A stretch of 64,000 bases of DNA, taken from contig NZ_JADMWW010000005.1 of the NCBI RefSeq assembly GCF_015548375.1, positions 1-64,000 of the forward strand, in the 5' to 3' direction. A program made the position numbers and the translations under genes. Positions within the stretch are counted from its first letter, which is position 1, and each line of letters opens with the position of its first letter. Positions 10,204 to 18,863 of this stretch are shown here, one piece after another. The notes below the pieces were generated by a model. The model did no database searches. It had not been told where the DNA came from and saw only the letters and a program-made list of their open reading frames with translations. The DNA comes from Collinsella aerofaciens. GTDB lineage: Bacteria; Actinomycetota; Coriobacteriia; Coriobacteriales; Coriobacteriaceae.

Positions 10204-10522
10204 TCAATAGGCGTGTTTGTTCGAGCCCGGTTTTAAACCGGGCTTTTTCGTTTCCCGTCGGGAGGGCCCGCGCACGCTGCACGTTTAGTCGACGCTTGCC
10301 TGGCAAGCTAATATCCGCGGGCTCTTGCGGGCGCGCTGCCGGCGGTCAGCCCGGTATGTCCGCGCACCCCACCGCATTTCGATTCTCCGTCCGGCGCGAT
10401 CGTGCGAATCCAGTCTTTTGTCGGGCGCGGCCCGGGGGCTGCCCATAAAAGAGGCCGTGAACTCGCGCCGGCGATGCGTCGAGGCGCGGGCCCTCTCGGC
10501 GGGAGTCGGTTGTCGCCGGCCG
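10204..10522 (-). ncRNA. possible seekRNA/bridge RNA region of the IS
   Basis: These roughly 320 non-coding bases between the transposase stop and the terminal repeat are the place where IS1111 elements encode the guide RNA that pairs with target and donor DNA. The sequence is GC-rich with hairpin potential, including GAGCCCGG/CCGGGCTT at 10219-10244. This is an inference from family architecture only; guide loops were not assigned. Confidence 0.35.
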
Positions 10523-11632
10523 CTAGAGGATGGTCCCTTCGGACCTGCACCCGATCTCCCAGACCCAGCAGGCGAGCTCGCGCGCCACGGCGGCGTTGGC
10601 CTTGCAGGCCGGCTTGCCGGCGCGCGCGAGCGCCTCGCGGCGGCGGTGGAGCCTGGCGGTGCAGTCGTCCGCCCTCGAGCGTACCGCCGTGGGCACGTCG
10701 GTGCCGGGGGCGGGGGCCTTGGGCCTCGGGGAGCACATGGAATAGTGCCATGCGGACTCTATGAGCGCCGTGCGCGCGAGCGCGTTGCCGGCCTTGGTTA
10801 TCCCGCCGCGCCGCTCGGACTCGCCGCTCGAGTGCTCCGACGGCGTGAGCCCGCACCAGCTCGCGAAGGCCGGTGCCGAGCGGAACCTGCTGAAGGACCC
10901 GGCCTCCGCCGCGAGCCTGAAGGCCGTCAGGGTGTCGATCCCCTTGATGCAGGAGAGCGCCTCCACGGCCGGGCGCCACCGGTCGGCGCCGGCCAGCGCG
11001 ACGACCCTCCTCTCGAGCTGCCGCCTGTCCGATTCCGCGCAGCGGGCGGCCGTGACGTAGTACTCGAGCGCGTCGCGCTGCGGGCCCTCGAGCCTGATCT
11101 CGGATATCCACCTCCAGTGGGCGCGCGTCCAGGCCTTCTTCCTCGTCCCGTCGGCGTTGCGCTCGTCCCAGACGTATCCCAGCCTAATCAGGAACATGTT
11201 GAGGCGCTGCCTGGCGCGGCGGTACTCAACGGTGGCGTCGTCGAGGGCGCGGTCGAGGTCGCGGGCGGCCTCGACGGCCGCGTCCGGCAGCGGGACCTCG
11301 ACGATGTTGTGGGTGGCGAGCATGCGGGCGATGAACTCGGCGTCGCGCCGGTCGTTCTTGCGGCGCGCGTCCGCCGCCGGCCTCTGCATTTTCGAGACGG
11401 CGGCCACGGCGCAGTCGAGGCCGAGGGCGCGCAGCTCGCGCGCCATGTGGAACCCGGTGGGACCGCTCTCGTAGCAGGCCCTGGGCTCCTCGAACCCGAG
11501 GGCCCACTCCGCGATCTCGGCGGCGTCGGTGCCGAAGTCGCGGTGCACCACCTCGCCGGTGAAGGGGTTGAACGCCGCTGCGGCGACCGATCGCGCGTGG
11601 ACGTCCAGGCCGATGGAGGTAACATGGGGCAT
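10523..11632 (-). CDS. IS110-family DEDD transposase
   Basis: This 369-aa recombinase is the enzyme of the surrounding insertion sequence. The N-terminal RuvC-like fold carries the catalytic set Asp10 (GLDVHA), Glu55 (CYESGPTG), and Asp94 and Asp97 (KNDRRDAEF). The C-terminal Transposase_20 domain starts with a helix-hairpin-helix (ALSCIKGIDTLTAFRLAAEA). It continues with FASWCGLTPSEHSSGESERR and GGITKAGNALARTALIE, where the conserved serine for DNA attack is expected. The frame is intact, so the element may be active. ATG 11632 is the first start in frame. Confidence 0.93.
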   Translation of the reverse strand: MPHVTSIGLDVHARSVAAAAFNPFTGEVVHRDFGTDAAEIAEWALGFEEPRACYESGPTGFHMARELRALGLDCAVAAVSKMQRPAADARRKNDRRDAEFIARMLATHNIVEVPLPDAAVEAARDLDRALDDATVEYRRARQRLNMFLIRLGYVWDERNADGTRKKAWTRAHWRWISEIRLEGPQRDALEYYVTAARCAESDRRQLERRVVALAGADRWRPAVEALSCIKGIDTLTAFRLAAEAGSFSRFRSAPAFASWCGLTPSEHSSGESERRGGITKAGNALARTALIESAWHYSMCSPRPKAPAPGTDVPTAVRSRADDCTARLHRRREALARAGKPACKANAAVARELACWVWEIGCRSEGTIL

Positions 11633-11811
11633 GGGAAGCCTCCTCCCCGCAGGTGCGGTAAGGGCTACCGCACGGGCCGATACTCAAAGCCCATTGTGGC
11701 ACCCCGAGCCCGCGGAAAGAAACTGCAACGCGGGGGAGGCGACCCCAATGGCTTTCTCATATCGTCTTTTGTGTGATAACTAATTTGGCACCGTCGCAGG
11801 TTGAGCTCACG

Positions 11812-11928
11812 TCAGCGAAAACGTCCCTAAGCGAGCAAGGTGACGTGAAAGAGGAGGGAAGCGTACTTTGTGGTACGCGACCGACGATTGAACGTCAGAT
11901 TGCCGCTTAGAGACGTTTGCAGCGTCGG
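11812..11928 (-). ncRNA. 3' UTR structured element, copy B (after niaR)
   Basis: On the minus strand this directly follows the niaR stop. It has GACGCTGC, then P1 of 15 bp (AAACGTCTCTAAGCG at 11918-11904 with CGCTTAGGGACGTTT at 11833-11819, one U-G pair), P2 (GCAATCTGACGT with ACGTCACCTTGC) and the tail CGCTG. The P0 hairpin is absent. The tip is replaced by a GCGTAC/GTACGC hairpin like that of copy F. P1 is nearly the same as in copy C. Confidence 0.7.
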
Positions 11929-12474
11929 CTACGATAGATCGTCTTCGTAGGGCATCAGGTCTGCCAGATAACCCTTCTCCTTGAGCATGGCCTCGATCTC
12001 GTCGAGGGTCTGCTCGTCTTCTGCCGCAATGCGATGGAAGTGATAGCCGCTCGTCACCGTTAGCAGCGGAAAGCTCTTGCCGCTCTCGATATCGTGCAGG
12101 TAGCGCTCAACATCGCGACGATTGCGGATGTCCAGGTCGGCCGTGATCTTACCGTACACGCGGTGATTGACGATCACGTTGAGCACGGCGCCGCCGGCGT
12201 CGACGACACTCGTGAGCTCATCGCCTGCCTGCTCCACGCTGTGGCGAACCTTGACCAAGCGCGTGGGCACGGCGGGGCTGCTGGGGGCCTCCTGCAGCAC
12301 ATAACCACGGTTGGTGGCCACGACATCGTGCCCATCGGCACGCAGCAGGGCAATATCCTGAACCACGATCTGACGGCTCACGCCAACCTCGCGGGCAAGT
12401 GCGCTGCCCGAAACGGGCTCCTTGGCCACCTCGAGCACGTCCATGATGGCACGGCGACGCTCGCGGGCGTTCAT
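11929..12474 (-). CDS. niaR: NAD biosynthesis repressor NiaR
   Basis: This is a 181-aa niacin-responsive transcription repressor. The N-terminal HTH_11 winged helix (about residues 3-60) contains GSALAREVGVSRQIVVQDI. The C-terminal 3H domain (about 75-170) shows conserved histidines in IVNHRVYGKI and in TVTSGYHFHRI, which bind a metal ion and nicotinic acid. It is the last gene of nadA-nadB-nadC-niaR; its ATG shares one base with the nadC stop. It most likely represses its own operon through the palindrome at 15837-15880 when niacin is available. Its 3' end abuts structured element B. Confidence 0.92.
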   Translation of the reverse strand: MNARERRRAIMDVLEVAKEPVSGSALAREVGVSRQIVVQDIALLRADGHDVVATNRGYVLQEAPSSPAVPTRLVKVRHSVEQAGDELTSVVDAGGAVLNVIVNHRVYGKITADLDIRNRRDVERYLHDIESGKSFPLLTVTSGYHFHRIAAEDEQTLDEIEAMLKEKGYLADLMPYEDDLS

Positions 12475-13334
12475 TATTTACCGTCCAGCAGACGCAGGTG
12501 CTTAAGTGAGAGGTCGAGGATCGGGGCGGAGTGTGTCAGCGCGCCCGAGCTAATAAAGTCAACGCCCAGGTCGGCGAGCGCGCGGATATTGCTGGCGTCC
12601 ACGTTGCCCGAGCACTCGGTCTTGGCGCGACCGGCGATAAGCTCAATCGCGGCGGTCATGTCGTCATGGGTCATGTTGTCGAACATGATGATGTCGGCGC
12701 CGGCCTCCACGGCCTCGCGCACCATGTCCAGGTTCTCGCACTCAATCTCGACCGTCGTGGTAAACGACGCATGGGCGCGCGCCATCTCGATCGCACGCGT
12801 CACGCCGCCGGCGGCATCGATGTGGTTGTCCTTGAGCATGACGGCCGTCGACAGGTTGTAACGGTGGTTGCTGCCGCCCCCGATCTCGACCGCGGCCTTC
12901 TCGAAGACGCGCATGCCCGGCGTGGTCTTGCGCGTATCGACGAGCACGGTTTTGGTGCCCTCGAGCGCCGCGGCCATCTGGTGTGTATAGGTAGCGATAC
13001 CGCTCATACGCTGCAGGTAGTTGAGCGCCACGCGCTCTCCCGAAAGCAGTACGCGTGCATCGCCGCGCACCTGGCCCACGTGGTCGCCGGCGTGCACCTC
13101 GTCGCCGTCGGCAACATCAAACAGCACCGAGCTCTGCGAATCCAGCAGCTCAAAGGTGCGAGCGAACACATCCAAGCCCGCGATGATGCCATCGGCCTTG
13201 GCGATAAGCTCCACCGTAGCGGGACGCGCCGTGGGGCACACGCTCGCCGTGCTCACGTCCTCAAACGTAATGTCCTCGCGCAGAGCCTGCAGAATCAGAT
13301 CATCGACGACGAGCTTCATGGTAATGGGATTCAT
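12474..13334 (-). CDS. nadC: nicotinate-nucleotide pyrophosphorylase (carboxylating)
   Basis: This 286-aa enzyme converts quinolinate and PRPP to nicotinate mononucleotide, with loss of CO2, in de novo NAD synthesis. It is a type II phosphoribosyltransferase barrel. Motifs include RTFELLDSQS, the active-site region ALNYLQRMSGIAT, TRKTTPGMRVFEKAAVEIGGG (two pieces, about residues 155-175), MLKDNHI and EIECENLD. ATG 13334 has GGAGGA ahead and sits just after the nadB stop; an internal ATG at 13319 is less likely. Confidence 0.96.
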   Translation of the reverse strand: MNPITMKLVVDDLILQALREDITFEDVSTASVCPTARPATVELIAKADGIIAGLDVFARTFELLDSQSSVLFDVADGDEVHAGDHVGQVRGDARVLLSGERVALNYLQRMSGIATYTHQMAAALEGTKTVLVDTRKTTPGMRVFEKAAVEIGGGSNHRYNLSTAVMLKDNHIDAAGGVTRAIEMARAHASFTTTVEIECENLDMVREAVEAGADIIMFDNMTHDDMTAAIELIAGRAKTECSGNVDASNIRALADLGVDFISSGALTHSAPILDLSLKHLRLLDGK

Positions 13335-13337
13335 GGT

Positions 13338-14714
13338 CTACTCCTCCACGGCCTGCGTGCCGGCGGCACGGGCCAAATCATCGATTGCCAGGGCGTCTGC
13401 GCTTAGGGCGCGATGACGGCCATCGAGCGCGGGATCGCCCGCCTGCTCCACTGCGAGCGACTCGCCGGTGCGCATGTACCACGCGGCGCGACGACCCCAG
13501 ACCAGCGCCTCGAGCAGGCTGTTTGATGCAAGGCGATTCTTGCCGTGCACGCCATTGCAGGCCGTCTCACCGGCTGCGTAGAGCTCGGGCATCGAGGTGC
13601 GGCCGTCCTTGTCGACCCATACGCCGCCCATAAAGTAGTGCTGCGTGAGCGTAACGGGGATGGGCTCGTCCAAGATGTCGCGGCCGTCCTCCAGGCAGCG
13701 CGCGCGGATATTGGCAAAGTGCCCGGTCACCACATCGCGCTCGACGGGGGCAAAGCTCAGCCACTCGTGCTCGGTGCCGTCCTGCTTCATCTGCTCGCGA
13801 ATAGCGGCGGCGACCACGTCGCGCGGCTGAAGCTCGTCGGTAAAGCGCTCGCCGGCGGCGTTGAGCAAAATTGCGCCCTCGCCGCGGCAGCTCTCGCTGA
13901 TCAGGAAGGTGCGGCCCGGCTGCGGCGAGAACAGTCCCGTGGGGTGGATCTGCACGTAGTCCAGGTGCTCCATCTTAATGCCATGCTCCTGAGCAATGTA
14001 GCAGGCATCGCCCGTGAGCTGCGGGTAGTTGGTCGAATGGTCGTATACGCCGCCGATACCGCCCGTCGCCCACAGCGTGTGGCGGGCATGGATCTTAAAC
14101 GGTTCGCCGGCATGCACGCCCTCGGCGGCATTTGTCAGCTCGTCGGCGGGACGAACCGAGTTGTCCTCGTCCACGGGAACGGCAACGACGCCGGTGCACA
14201 CCGTAACGCCGTCACGCTCGCCCGTCAGGATATCGGTCATGGCTACGTGCTCCAAAATCTGCACGTTGTCCAGCTTGCGAACGGCCTGGAGCAGCTTGGT
14301 CGTAATCTCCTTGCCGGTGATATCGGCATGGAAGGCGATGCGCGGACGGCTGTGCGCGCCCTCGCGGGTAAAATTGAGGCTGCCGTCGGCCTTGCGCTCA
14401 AAATCCACACCCATCGCTAGCAGGTCGTTGATGACCGAGCGGCTCGAGCGGATCATGATGTCGACGCTCTCGCAGCGGTTCTCGTAATGGCCGGCGTGCA
14501 TGGTGTCCTCAAAGAAGGCATCGTAGTCCGAACCCTCGGGCAGCACGCAGATGCCGCCCTGCGCGAGCATCGAATCGCACTCATCGACCGCGCCCTTGGA
14601 GAGCATGATCACGCGCGTGCTCGTCGGCAGATTGAGGGCCGCGTACAGACCCGCTACGCCGCAGCCGGCAATGACGACGTCGCACTCCATATCGGGGTAT
14701 TGCTTGGTTTCCAC
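13338..14714 (-). CDS. nadB: L-aspartate oxidase
   Basis: This FAD enzyme oxidises L-aspartate to iminoaspartate, the substrate of NadA. It belongs to the succinate dehydrogenase/fumarate reductase flavoprotein family. The FAD-binding GCGVAGLYAALNL glycine loop is near residue 17. SRSVIND, RPRIAFHADITGKEI and the substrate-domain motif SCRGEGAILLNAAGERF follow. The C-terminal AGETACNGVHGKNRLASNSL is typical of NadB. The start chosen is GTG 14714 (VETKQYPD), because AGAGGA lies five bases ahead; longer frames from 14741 or 14765 are possible. The 458-aa length is slightly short for the family. Confidence 0.94.
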   Translation of the reverse strand: METKQYPDMECDVVIAGCGVAGLYAALNLPTSTRVIMLSKGAVDECDSMLAQGGICVLPEGSDYDAFFEDTMHAGHYENRCESVDIMIRSSRSVINDLLAMGVDFERKADGSLNFTREGAHSRPRIAFHADITGKEITTKLLQAVRKLDNVQILEHVAMTDILTGERDGVTVCTGVVAVPVDEDNSVRPADELTNAAEGVHAGEPFKIHARHTLWATGGIGGVYDHSTNYPQLTGDACYIAQEHGIKMEHLDYVQIHPTGLFSPQPGRTFLISESCRGEGAILLNAAGERFTDELQPRDVVAAAIREQMKQDGTEHEWLSFAPVERDVVTGHFANIRARCLEDGRDILDEPIPVTLTQHYFMGGVWVDKDGRTSMPELYAAGETACNGVHGKNRLASNSLLEALVWGRRAAWYMRTGESLAVEQAGDPALDGRHRALSADALAIDDLARAAGTQAVEE

Positions 14715-14769
14715 AGGAATCCTCTCCCTTGAATGTGACATAAGGGACCGTCCCTCATGCAACATTGTT

Positions 14770-15795
14770 CTAGCGTGCTGCGTACTCGAGCATACGGTCG
14801 AGCGTGAGCTTGGCCTGGTCGGCAGCCTCGTCCGACACGCCGATCTGCACCTCGCCCTCGCCCGTCTCCAGGCAGTGCACGAGCTTTTCGAGCGTGATGA
14901 GGTCCATGTTGACGCAGGCGGGCTGCACCGCGGGGAAGTAGAACTTCTTGCCAGTGCCCTGGCAGCGGCGCTCGAGCTCGTAGAGCACGCCGCGGACCGT
15001 CACGATAATGAACTCGCTCGCGTCGGACTCCTCGGCATACTTGATGATGCCGGCGGTGGAGCCGATGTAGTCGGCCTCGGCCAGGACGTCGGCCTTGCAC
15101 TCGGGGTGCGCCAGCACGAGCGCGTCGGGGTGGGCCTCCGTCGCGTCGACGATCTGCTCGACGGTGATGATGTGATGGCGCGGGCAGTAGCCGTTGTTGA
15201 GAATGACGTGCTTTTGCGGCACCTGCTCGGCTACGAAGCGTCCCAGGTTTTGGTCGGGAATGAACAGAATATGCTGCTGCGGCAGCTCGGACACGATCTT
15301 AACGGCGTTGGAACTGGTGACGCACACGTCGCTCCAGCTCTTGATCTCGACCGTGGAGTTGACGTAGCACACCACGGCCAGGTCGTCGCCGTACTCGGCG
15401 CGCGCCGCGTCGACCGTCTCGCGCTTGACCATGTGCGCCATGGGACAGTCCGCGCCCGGCTCGGGCAGCAGCACGGTCTTAGTGGGATTGAGCAGCTTGG
15501 CGCTCTCGCCCATAAACTCCACGCCGCACAGCACGATAGTCTGCTGCGGCAGGCTCTTGGCGAGCTTTGCCAGGTAGAAGCTGTCGCCGACGTAATCAGC
15601 CACGGCCTGCACCTCGGGCGCCACGTAATAGTGCGCCAGGATCACCGCGTCACGTTGGGTTTTTAGCTGCTGAATGGCCTCGACGAGCTCTGCGGGCACC
15701 AGTGCCGCGCGCTCCGTTGCCGTCGTTGCCGATGCTAGGCCGGCCGCGATATCGCGTGCAAGCTCCGACGCATCCATGTTCGCGCTCTGTGCCAT
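14770..15795 (-). CDS. nadA: quinolinate synthase
   Basis: This is a 341-aa [4Fe-4S] enzyme condensing iminoaspartate with dihydroxyacetone phosphate to quinolinate. The chosen start is ATG 15795, with AGAGGGG upstream. Visible motifs are LKTQRDAVILAHYYVAPEVQ near residue 50, VLCGVEFMGESAKLLNP, CPMAHMV, CYVNSTVEIK, CVTSSNA, and HPEC with PACVNMDLITLEK towards the end. Three of these cysteines hold the cluster. It is the first gene of the nad operon, 41 bp downstream of the palindromic operator. Confidence 0.96.
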   Translation of the reverse strand: MAQSANMDASELARDIAAGLASATTATERAALVPAELVEAIQQLKTQRDAVILAHYYVAPEVQAVADYVGDSFYLAKLAKSLPQQTIVLCGVEFMGESAKLLNPTKTVLLPEPGADCPMAHMVKRETVDAARAEYGDDLAVVCYVNSTVEIKSWSDVCVTSSNAVKIVSELPQQHILFIPDQNLGRFVAEQVPQKHVILNNGYCPRHHIITVEQIVDATEAHPDALVLAHPECKADVLAEADYIGSTAGIIKYAEESDASEFIIVTVRGVLYELERRCQGTGKKFYFPAVQPACVNMDLITLEKLVHCLETGEGEVQIGVSDEAADQAKLTLDRMLEYAAR

Positions 15796-15836
15796 CAAGG
15801 CCCCTCTCTTTTGGCGAATCTTGGGGCTTTAGTATG

Positions 15837-15880
15837 ACACCTAGGTTTACAGCTGACAAGACAGCTGTAAACCTAGGTGT
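15837..15880. promoter_or_regulatory. probable NiaR operator palindrome
   Basis: This is a perfect inverted repeat with 19-bp arms (ACACCTAGGTTTACAGCTG, 15837-15855; complement 15862-15880) and a six-base spacer. It is placed just upstream of nadA and about 207 bp from the divergent response-regulator gene. Position and perfection suggest the binding site of the NiaR encoded by the last gene of the nad operon. The remaining 15881-16087 shows nothing else recognisable except the ribosome site of the next gene. Confidence 0.75.
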
Positions 15881-16087
15881 AAAGTTGAAATAAAGATTCA
15901 ATCTTGGGTCGGGTCCATTTTCGAACTGGCAAGCTGAGGATAGCTGAGCTCTCGATGGCGCAGGAGGCATCTTTCGCCACCGCAACACCGCTTGGCGCGA
16001 GCTGCACGCCGTGGGGCGCAAACGGACCGCACCCCCGCAAGCGGCGCGTGCCCGATGTGGCAAAATCGAACTACTTAAGGGGGCCGA

Positions 16088-16810
16088 ATGCTCAAGATTA
16101 TTGCCTGCGACGATGATGTCGCTTTTCTAGATAGACTGCACCGGATGATCGACCGTTGGTCGACCGAGACGGGCACGGCGGTCGATGTTGCGCTCGTCAC
16201 GCGCGGCGAGGACCTGCTGGCCCGCCATGCCGCATCGCGCGCCGACATCATTCTGCTCGACATGATCATGCCGCTCGTCAACGGCATGGACACCGCACGC
16301 GAACTGCGCCAGGCCGACACCGCCGTGCGCCTGGTGTTCCTCACCTCGTCGCCCGAGTTCGCGCTGGAATCCTACGAGGTCCGCGCCTTCGACTATCTGC
16401 TCAAGCCCGTGACTTACGAACGCCTGGCGCGATTACTCGACGAGCTTTCGAGCATGCGCCCGGCGGCAACCGACGAGCTCGTGATCAAAACTTCCTTTGG
16501 CTACCACGCCTTGCGCCTGTCCGACATCGAATATGCCGAGGCGCGCAACAAGCACGTGGTCTTCCACCTGCGCGACGGACGCGATATCGAGGCACTCGAG
16601 TCGTTCCGCAGCGTCGAGGACCGCTTGGAGCAAAACGCGGTCTTCTTTAAATGCCACCGCAGCTACCAGGTCAACCTGCGCAATATCGATCACTTTGACC
16701 GCACGGACATCGTCATGCGCTCGGGCGCGTGCATCCCGCTTTCGCGCAGCTGCAAGCAGGGATTCCAAGACGCCTACTTTGCGGTGCGCTTTGAGGGCGG
16801 GAGGCGCTGA
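16088..16810 (+). CDS. LytTR-family response regulator
   Basis: This is a 240-aa two-component regulator of the AgrA/LytR type. The receiver domain (1-about 120) has the acidic pocket Asp8-Asp9-Asp10, phosphoacceptor Asp58 in ILLDMIMP, Thr/Ser in FLTSS and Lys in DYLLKPV. The LytTR DNA-binding domain (about 130-235) contains IEYAEARNKHVVFHLRDGR, FFKCHRSYQVNLRNI and IPLSR. GGGGG precedes ATG 16088. The next gene starts within its stop codon, so it is the first gene of a regulator-kinase operon. No peptide pheromone gene was found beside it. Confidence 0.93.
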   Translation: MLKIIACDDDVAFLDRLHRMIDRWSTETGTAVDVALVTRGEDLLARHAASRADIILLDMIMPLVNGMDTARELRQADTAVRLVFLTSSPEFALESYEVRAFDYLLKPVTYERLARLLDELSSMRPAATDELVIKTSFGYHALRLSDIEYAEARNKHVVFHLRDGRDIEALESFRSVEDRLEQNAVFFKCHRSYQVNLRNIDHFDRTDIVMRSGACIPLSRSCKQGFQDAYFAVRFEGGRR

Positions 16811-18087
16811 TGGTCTCCTCGGTCGAAATGATCCTTTGGGCAATCCACCACGCCACGACGCTGCTCTTTGGCGTCTTTGCCTCGGCGGCGCTGTGCGGTG
16901 TCGAGATCAACCGGCGTCATGCGCTTGAACTGGTGCTGGTCGGCGTCGTGACCGGCGCTGCCTTTTCGATCGCCAATGCCGTCGGCGGTGAGCTTTTCGC
17001 CCGCCAGGTATATCCGCTCGTCGTGCATTTGCCGCTCGTCATCTATTTGTGCGCGCGCTACCGCCTGAGCCCGCTGCTTGCCGTGCTCGGCATTACGAGT
17101 GCCTATCTGAGCTGCCAGTTCAGCAATTGGATGGGCATCGCCGCATTTGCCGCAACCGATTCTCAGATCGCGTACTATCTGGCGCGCATCGCGACCACAC
17201 TCGCCGTCTTTGCCGTCCTGTTGCATTGGGCCGGCGACATCGGTCCGCGCTTGGCGATTAAAAGCACCACCGAGCTGGGCATCCTTTTAATCCTGCCGCT
17301 CGTCTATTACGTCTTTGACTATGCCACCAACGTCTACACCACGCTGTTCCACTCGGGCTCGGTGGTGACGGTTGAGTTTTTGGCATTTGCGCTCTGTGCC
17401 TTCTATCTTATGTTTCTTGCCGTTTACCTGCGCGAATACGAAGAAAAGGAAACCGCCGAGCGAGAGCGCTGGATGCTCGAAACCCGCGACAGCGCCGCCA
17501 TCAAAGAGCTCGAGGCTTGGCGTCAATCTGGGCGCGAGCTGTCGATTCTGCGCCACGACATGCGCCACTTCCTACGCGGCCTGGCCGCTTTAATTGAGGA
17601 GGGCCACACCGACGAGGCGCTCGATCGCATCGACGAACTCTGCGAAGCCGGCGACCGCACCGCCGTACGCCGCTTCTGCGCCAACGAGACCGTAAACATC
17701 GCGCTTTCGTCATTTAACTCGGATATCAATAGAAACGGCATTACCGCCAACCTGCGCGCCGCCGTACCCGAAACCATCCACGTAGGTGACGCCGACCTGT
17801 TTAGCGTGCTCTCAAATGCCTTGGAAAACGCTATCACCGCCGCAAGCGCCGCACCCCAAGGAAAGCGATTCGTCGACTTTGACCTGCGATTAGAGGACGG
17901 CCAGCTGCTGCTGTTAGTTTCCAACACGTTTGACCGCACGCCGCGCATGGTCGACGGCATGCCCGTAGCCGGGCACACCGGACACGGCTTTGGAACCAAG
18001 AGCATTAAGCTTGCCGTCGAACGCATGAACGGCAACTGCCAGTTCCGCATTAACGGCGATCGGTTTGAGCTGCGCGCTGTGATGTAG
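16810..18087 (+). CDS. GHKL sensor histidine kinase (AgrC-like)
   Basis: This 425-aa membrane kinase is the partner of the preceding regulator. The N-terminal half (about residues 5-207) is six or seven hydrophobic helices. A linker then leads to the phosphoacceptor motif LRHDMRHF (His249). The ATPase domain has the N-box SNALENAI (about 336) and the G-box HTGHGFGTKSI near the end. Overlap with the regulator stop (ATGA) means tight coupling. The ligand cannot be predicted. After the stop, a GGCGCCG/CGGCGCC structure (18092-18143) lies between this gene and the convergent next one. Confidence 0.9.
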   Translation: MVSSVEMILWAIHHATTLLFGVFASAALCGVEINRRHALELVLVGVVTGAAFSIANAVGGELFARQVYPLVVHLPLVIYLCARYRLSPLLAVLGITSAYLSCQFSNWMGIAAFAATDSQIAYYLARIATTLAVFAVLLHWAGDIGPRLAIKSTTELGILLILPLVYYVFDYATNVYTTLFHSGSVVTVEFLAFALCAFYLMFLAVYLREYEEKETAERERWMLETRDSAAIKELEAWRQSGRELSILRHDMRHFLRGLAALIEEGHTDEALDRIDELCEAGDRTAVRRFCANETVNIALSSFNSDINRNGITANLRAAVPETIHVGDADLFSVLSNALENAITAASAAPQGKRFVDFDLRLEDGQLLLLVSNTFDRTPRMVDGMPVAGHTGHGFGTKSIKLAVERMNGNCQFRINGDRFELRAVM

Positions 18088-18151
18088 AAGTGCGGCGCCG
18101 ATCTCGAGGCGTGCCTTGCCCGCCAGGCAATCGCTCGCCGGCGCCAATCCG

Positions 18152-18727
18152 CTACAGCGGAGCGACCGCCGGAGTCAGCTGCTTGATGTAGGCCCACATG
18201 CGCTGCTTAGCGGCCTTGTCGGTGAGTGCCGCCTCAAAGCCGTCGAGCGCGAGCACGCGGCGGCCCTGCACATGGGCGACCAGGCCGGGCTTGAGCATAG
18301 CGGTATCGAAGTCGTCGATTGCCACAAGCATGTCGGCATAGGTCTCGCGCATGGTATCGGCCGCGCGATCGTCCAGCAGCAGAACCGCCTCGGGGTCCAA
18401 AGCCTCAAGCGCCTCACGGAACAGCTCGCACGGCAGAGTCTCGCCCACCGCGACCGCTCCGTCACCCACGCCGGCGACGCTTGCCAGCACGCAAAAATCC
18501 TCGGGCGCGTAGCCGATGGCCCCAAGCGCCTTGCGCAACGCCGCGCCATCCGGGCCGGCGGCAAGCTCGCCACCCGAACGCTCGGCCTCGTCCAAATCGC
18601 CTTTGACCAGCACGATCGGCGAGCACGCGTTGCCCGCGATACGCACGCCACGAACCGCAAGCGATGTGAGCTCCTGCTCGGCCGCCTGGGCGATGGCTTC
18701 TTTTTTCTGGCTTTGTGACGTGGGCAT
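18152..18727 (-). CDS. hypothetical protein, possibly UDG-like fold
   Basis: This is a 191-aa soluble protein starting at ATG 18727 with GGAG ahead; a TATAAT-like box is present near 18755. The function is not recognised with certainty. The order of its segments (VLVKGDLDEAERSGGELAAG, then GAALRKALGAIGYAPEDFCV, then LEALDPEAVLLLDDRAADT) resembles family 4/5 uracil-DNA glycosylases. In those, the equivalents are GEAPG..DE..G.PFVG, LLD.ML..IGL and P..I..LG..A. The catalytic GEAPG and iron-sulfur cysteines are missing here. It could be a degenerate or repurposed member without glycosylase activity. It is convergent with the kinase gene. Confidence 0.55.
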   Translation of the reverse strand: MPTSQSQKKEAIAQAAEQELTSLAVRGVRIAGNACSPIVLVKGDLDEAERSGGELAAGPDGAALRKALGAIGYAPEDFCVLASVAGVGDGAVAVGETLPCELFREALEALDPEAVLLLDDRAADTMRETYADMLVAIDDFDTAMLKPGLVAHVQGRRVLALDGFEAALTDKAAKQRMWAYIKQLTPAVAPL

Positions 18728-18863
18728 GCGCTCTCCAATCGTTTGCGTGCCCACCATTATATAAAAGAGCCGCCCGCGAGTGGTTGCTTTGCGGGCCGCT
18801 GGGTATAAGCAGGGTCGTACTGAGTTTTACGCGGCCGAGCCGCGTCGCATTATGGAGGTCACC

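Larger units (their letters stand above)
10187..11762 (-). mobile_element. IS110-family insertion sequence (IS1111-like)
   Basis: The boundaries are inferred from a perfect 17-bp inverted repeat, ATATGAGAAAGCCATTG at 10187-10203 and its complement at 11746-11762, enclosing about 1.58 kb with one DEDD transposase gene. Inverted repeats near the ends and a long non-coding segment after the transposase (336 bp, against 130 bp before it) fit the IS1111 subgroup better than classical IS110. No target duplication was identified, as is usual for this family. Confidence 0.75.

Noticed and set aside
10219-10249. Hairpin with T-run (GAGCCCGG...CCGGGCTTTTT) as a tRNA or plain terminator
   Set aside because: It lacks tRNA arms, and it lies inside the insertion sequence with no plus-strand gene ending there. 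It was noted as part of the possible guide-RNA region.
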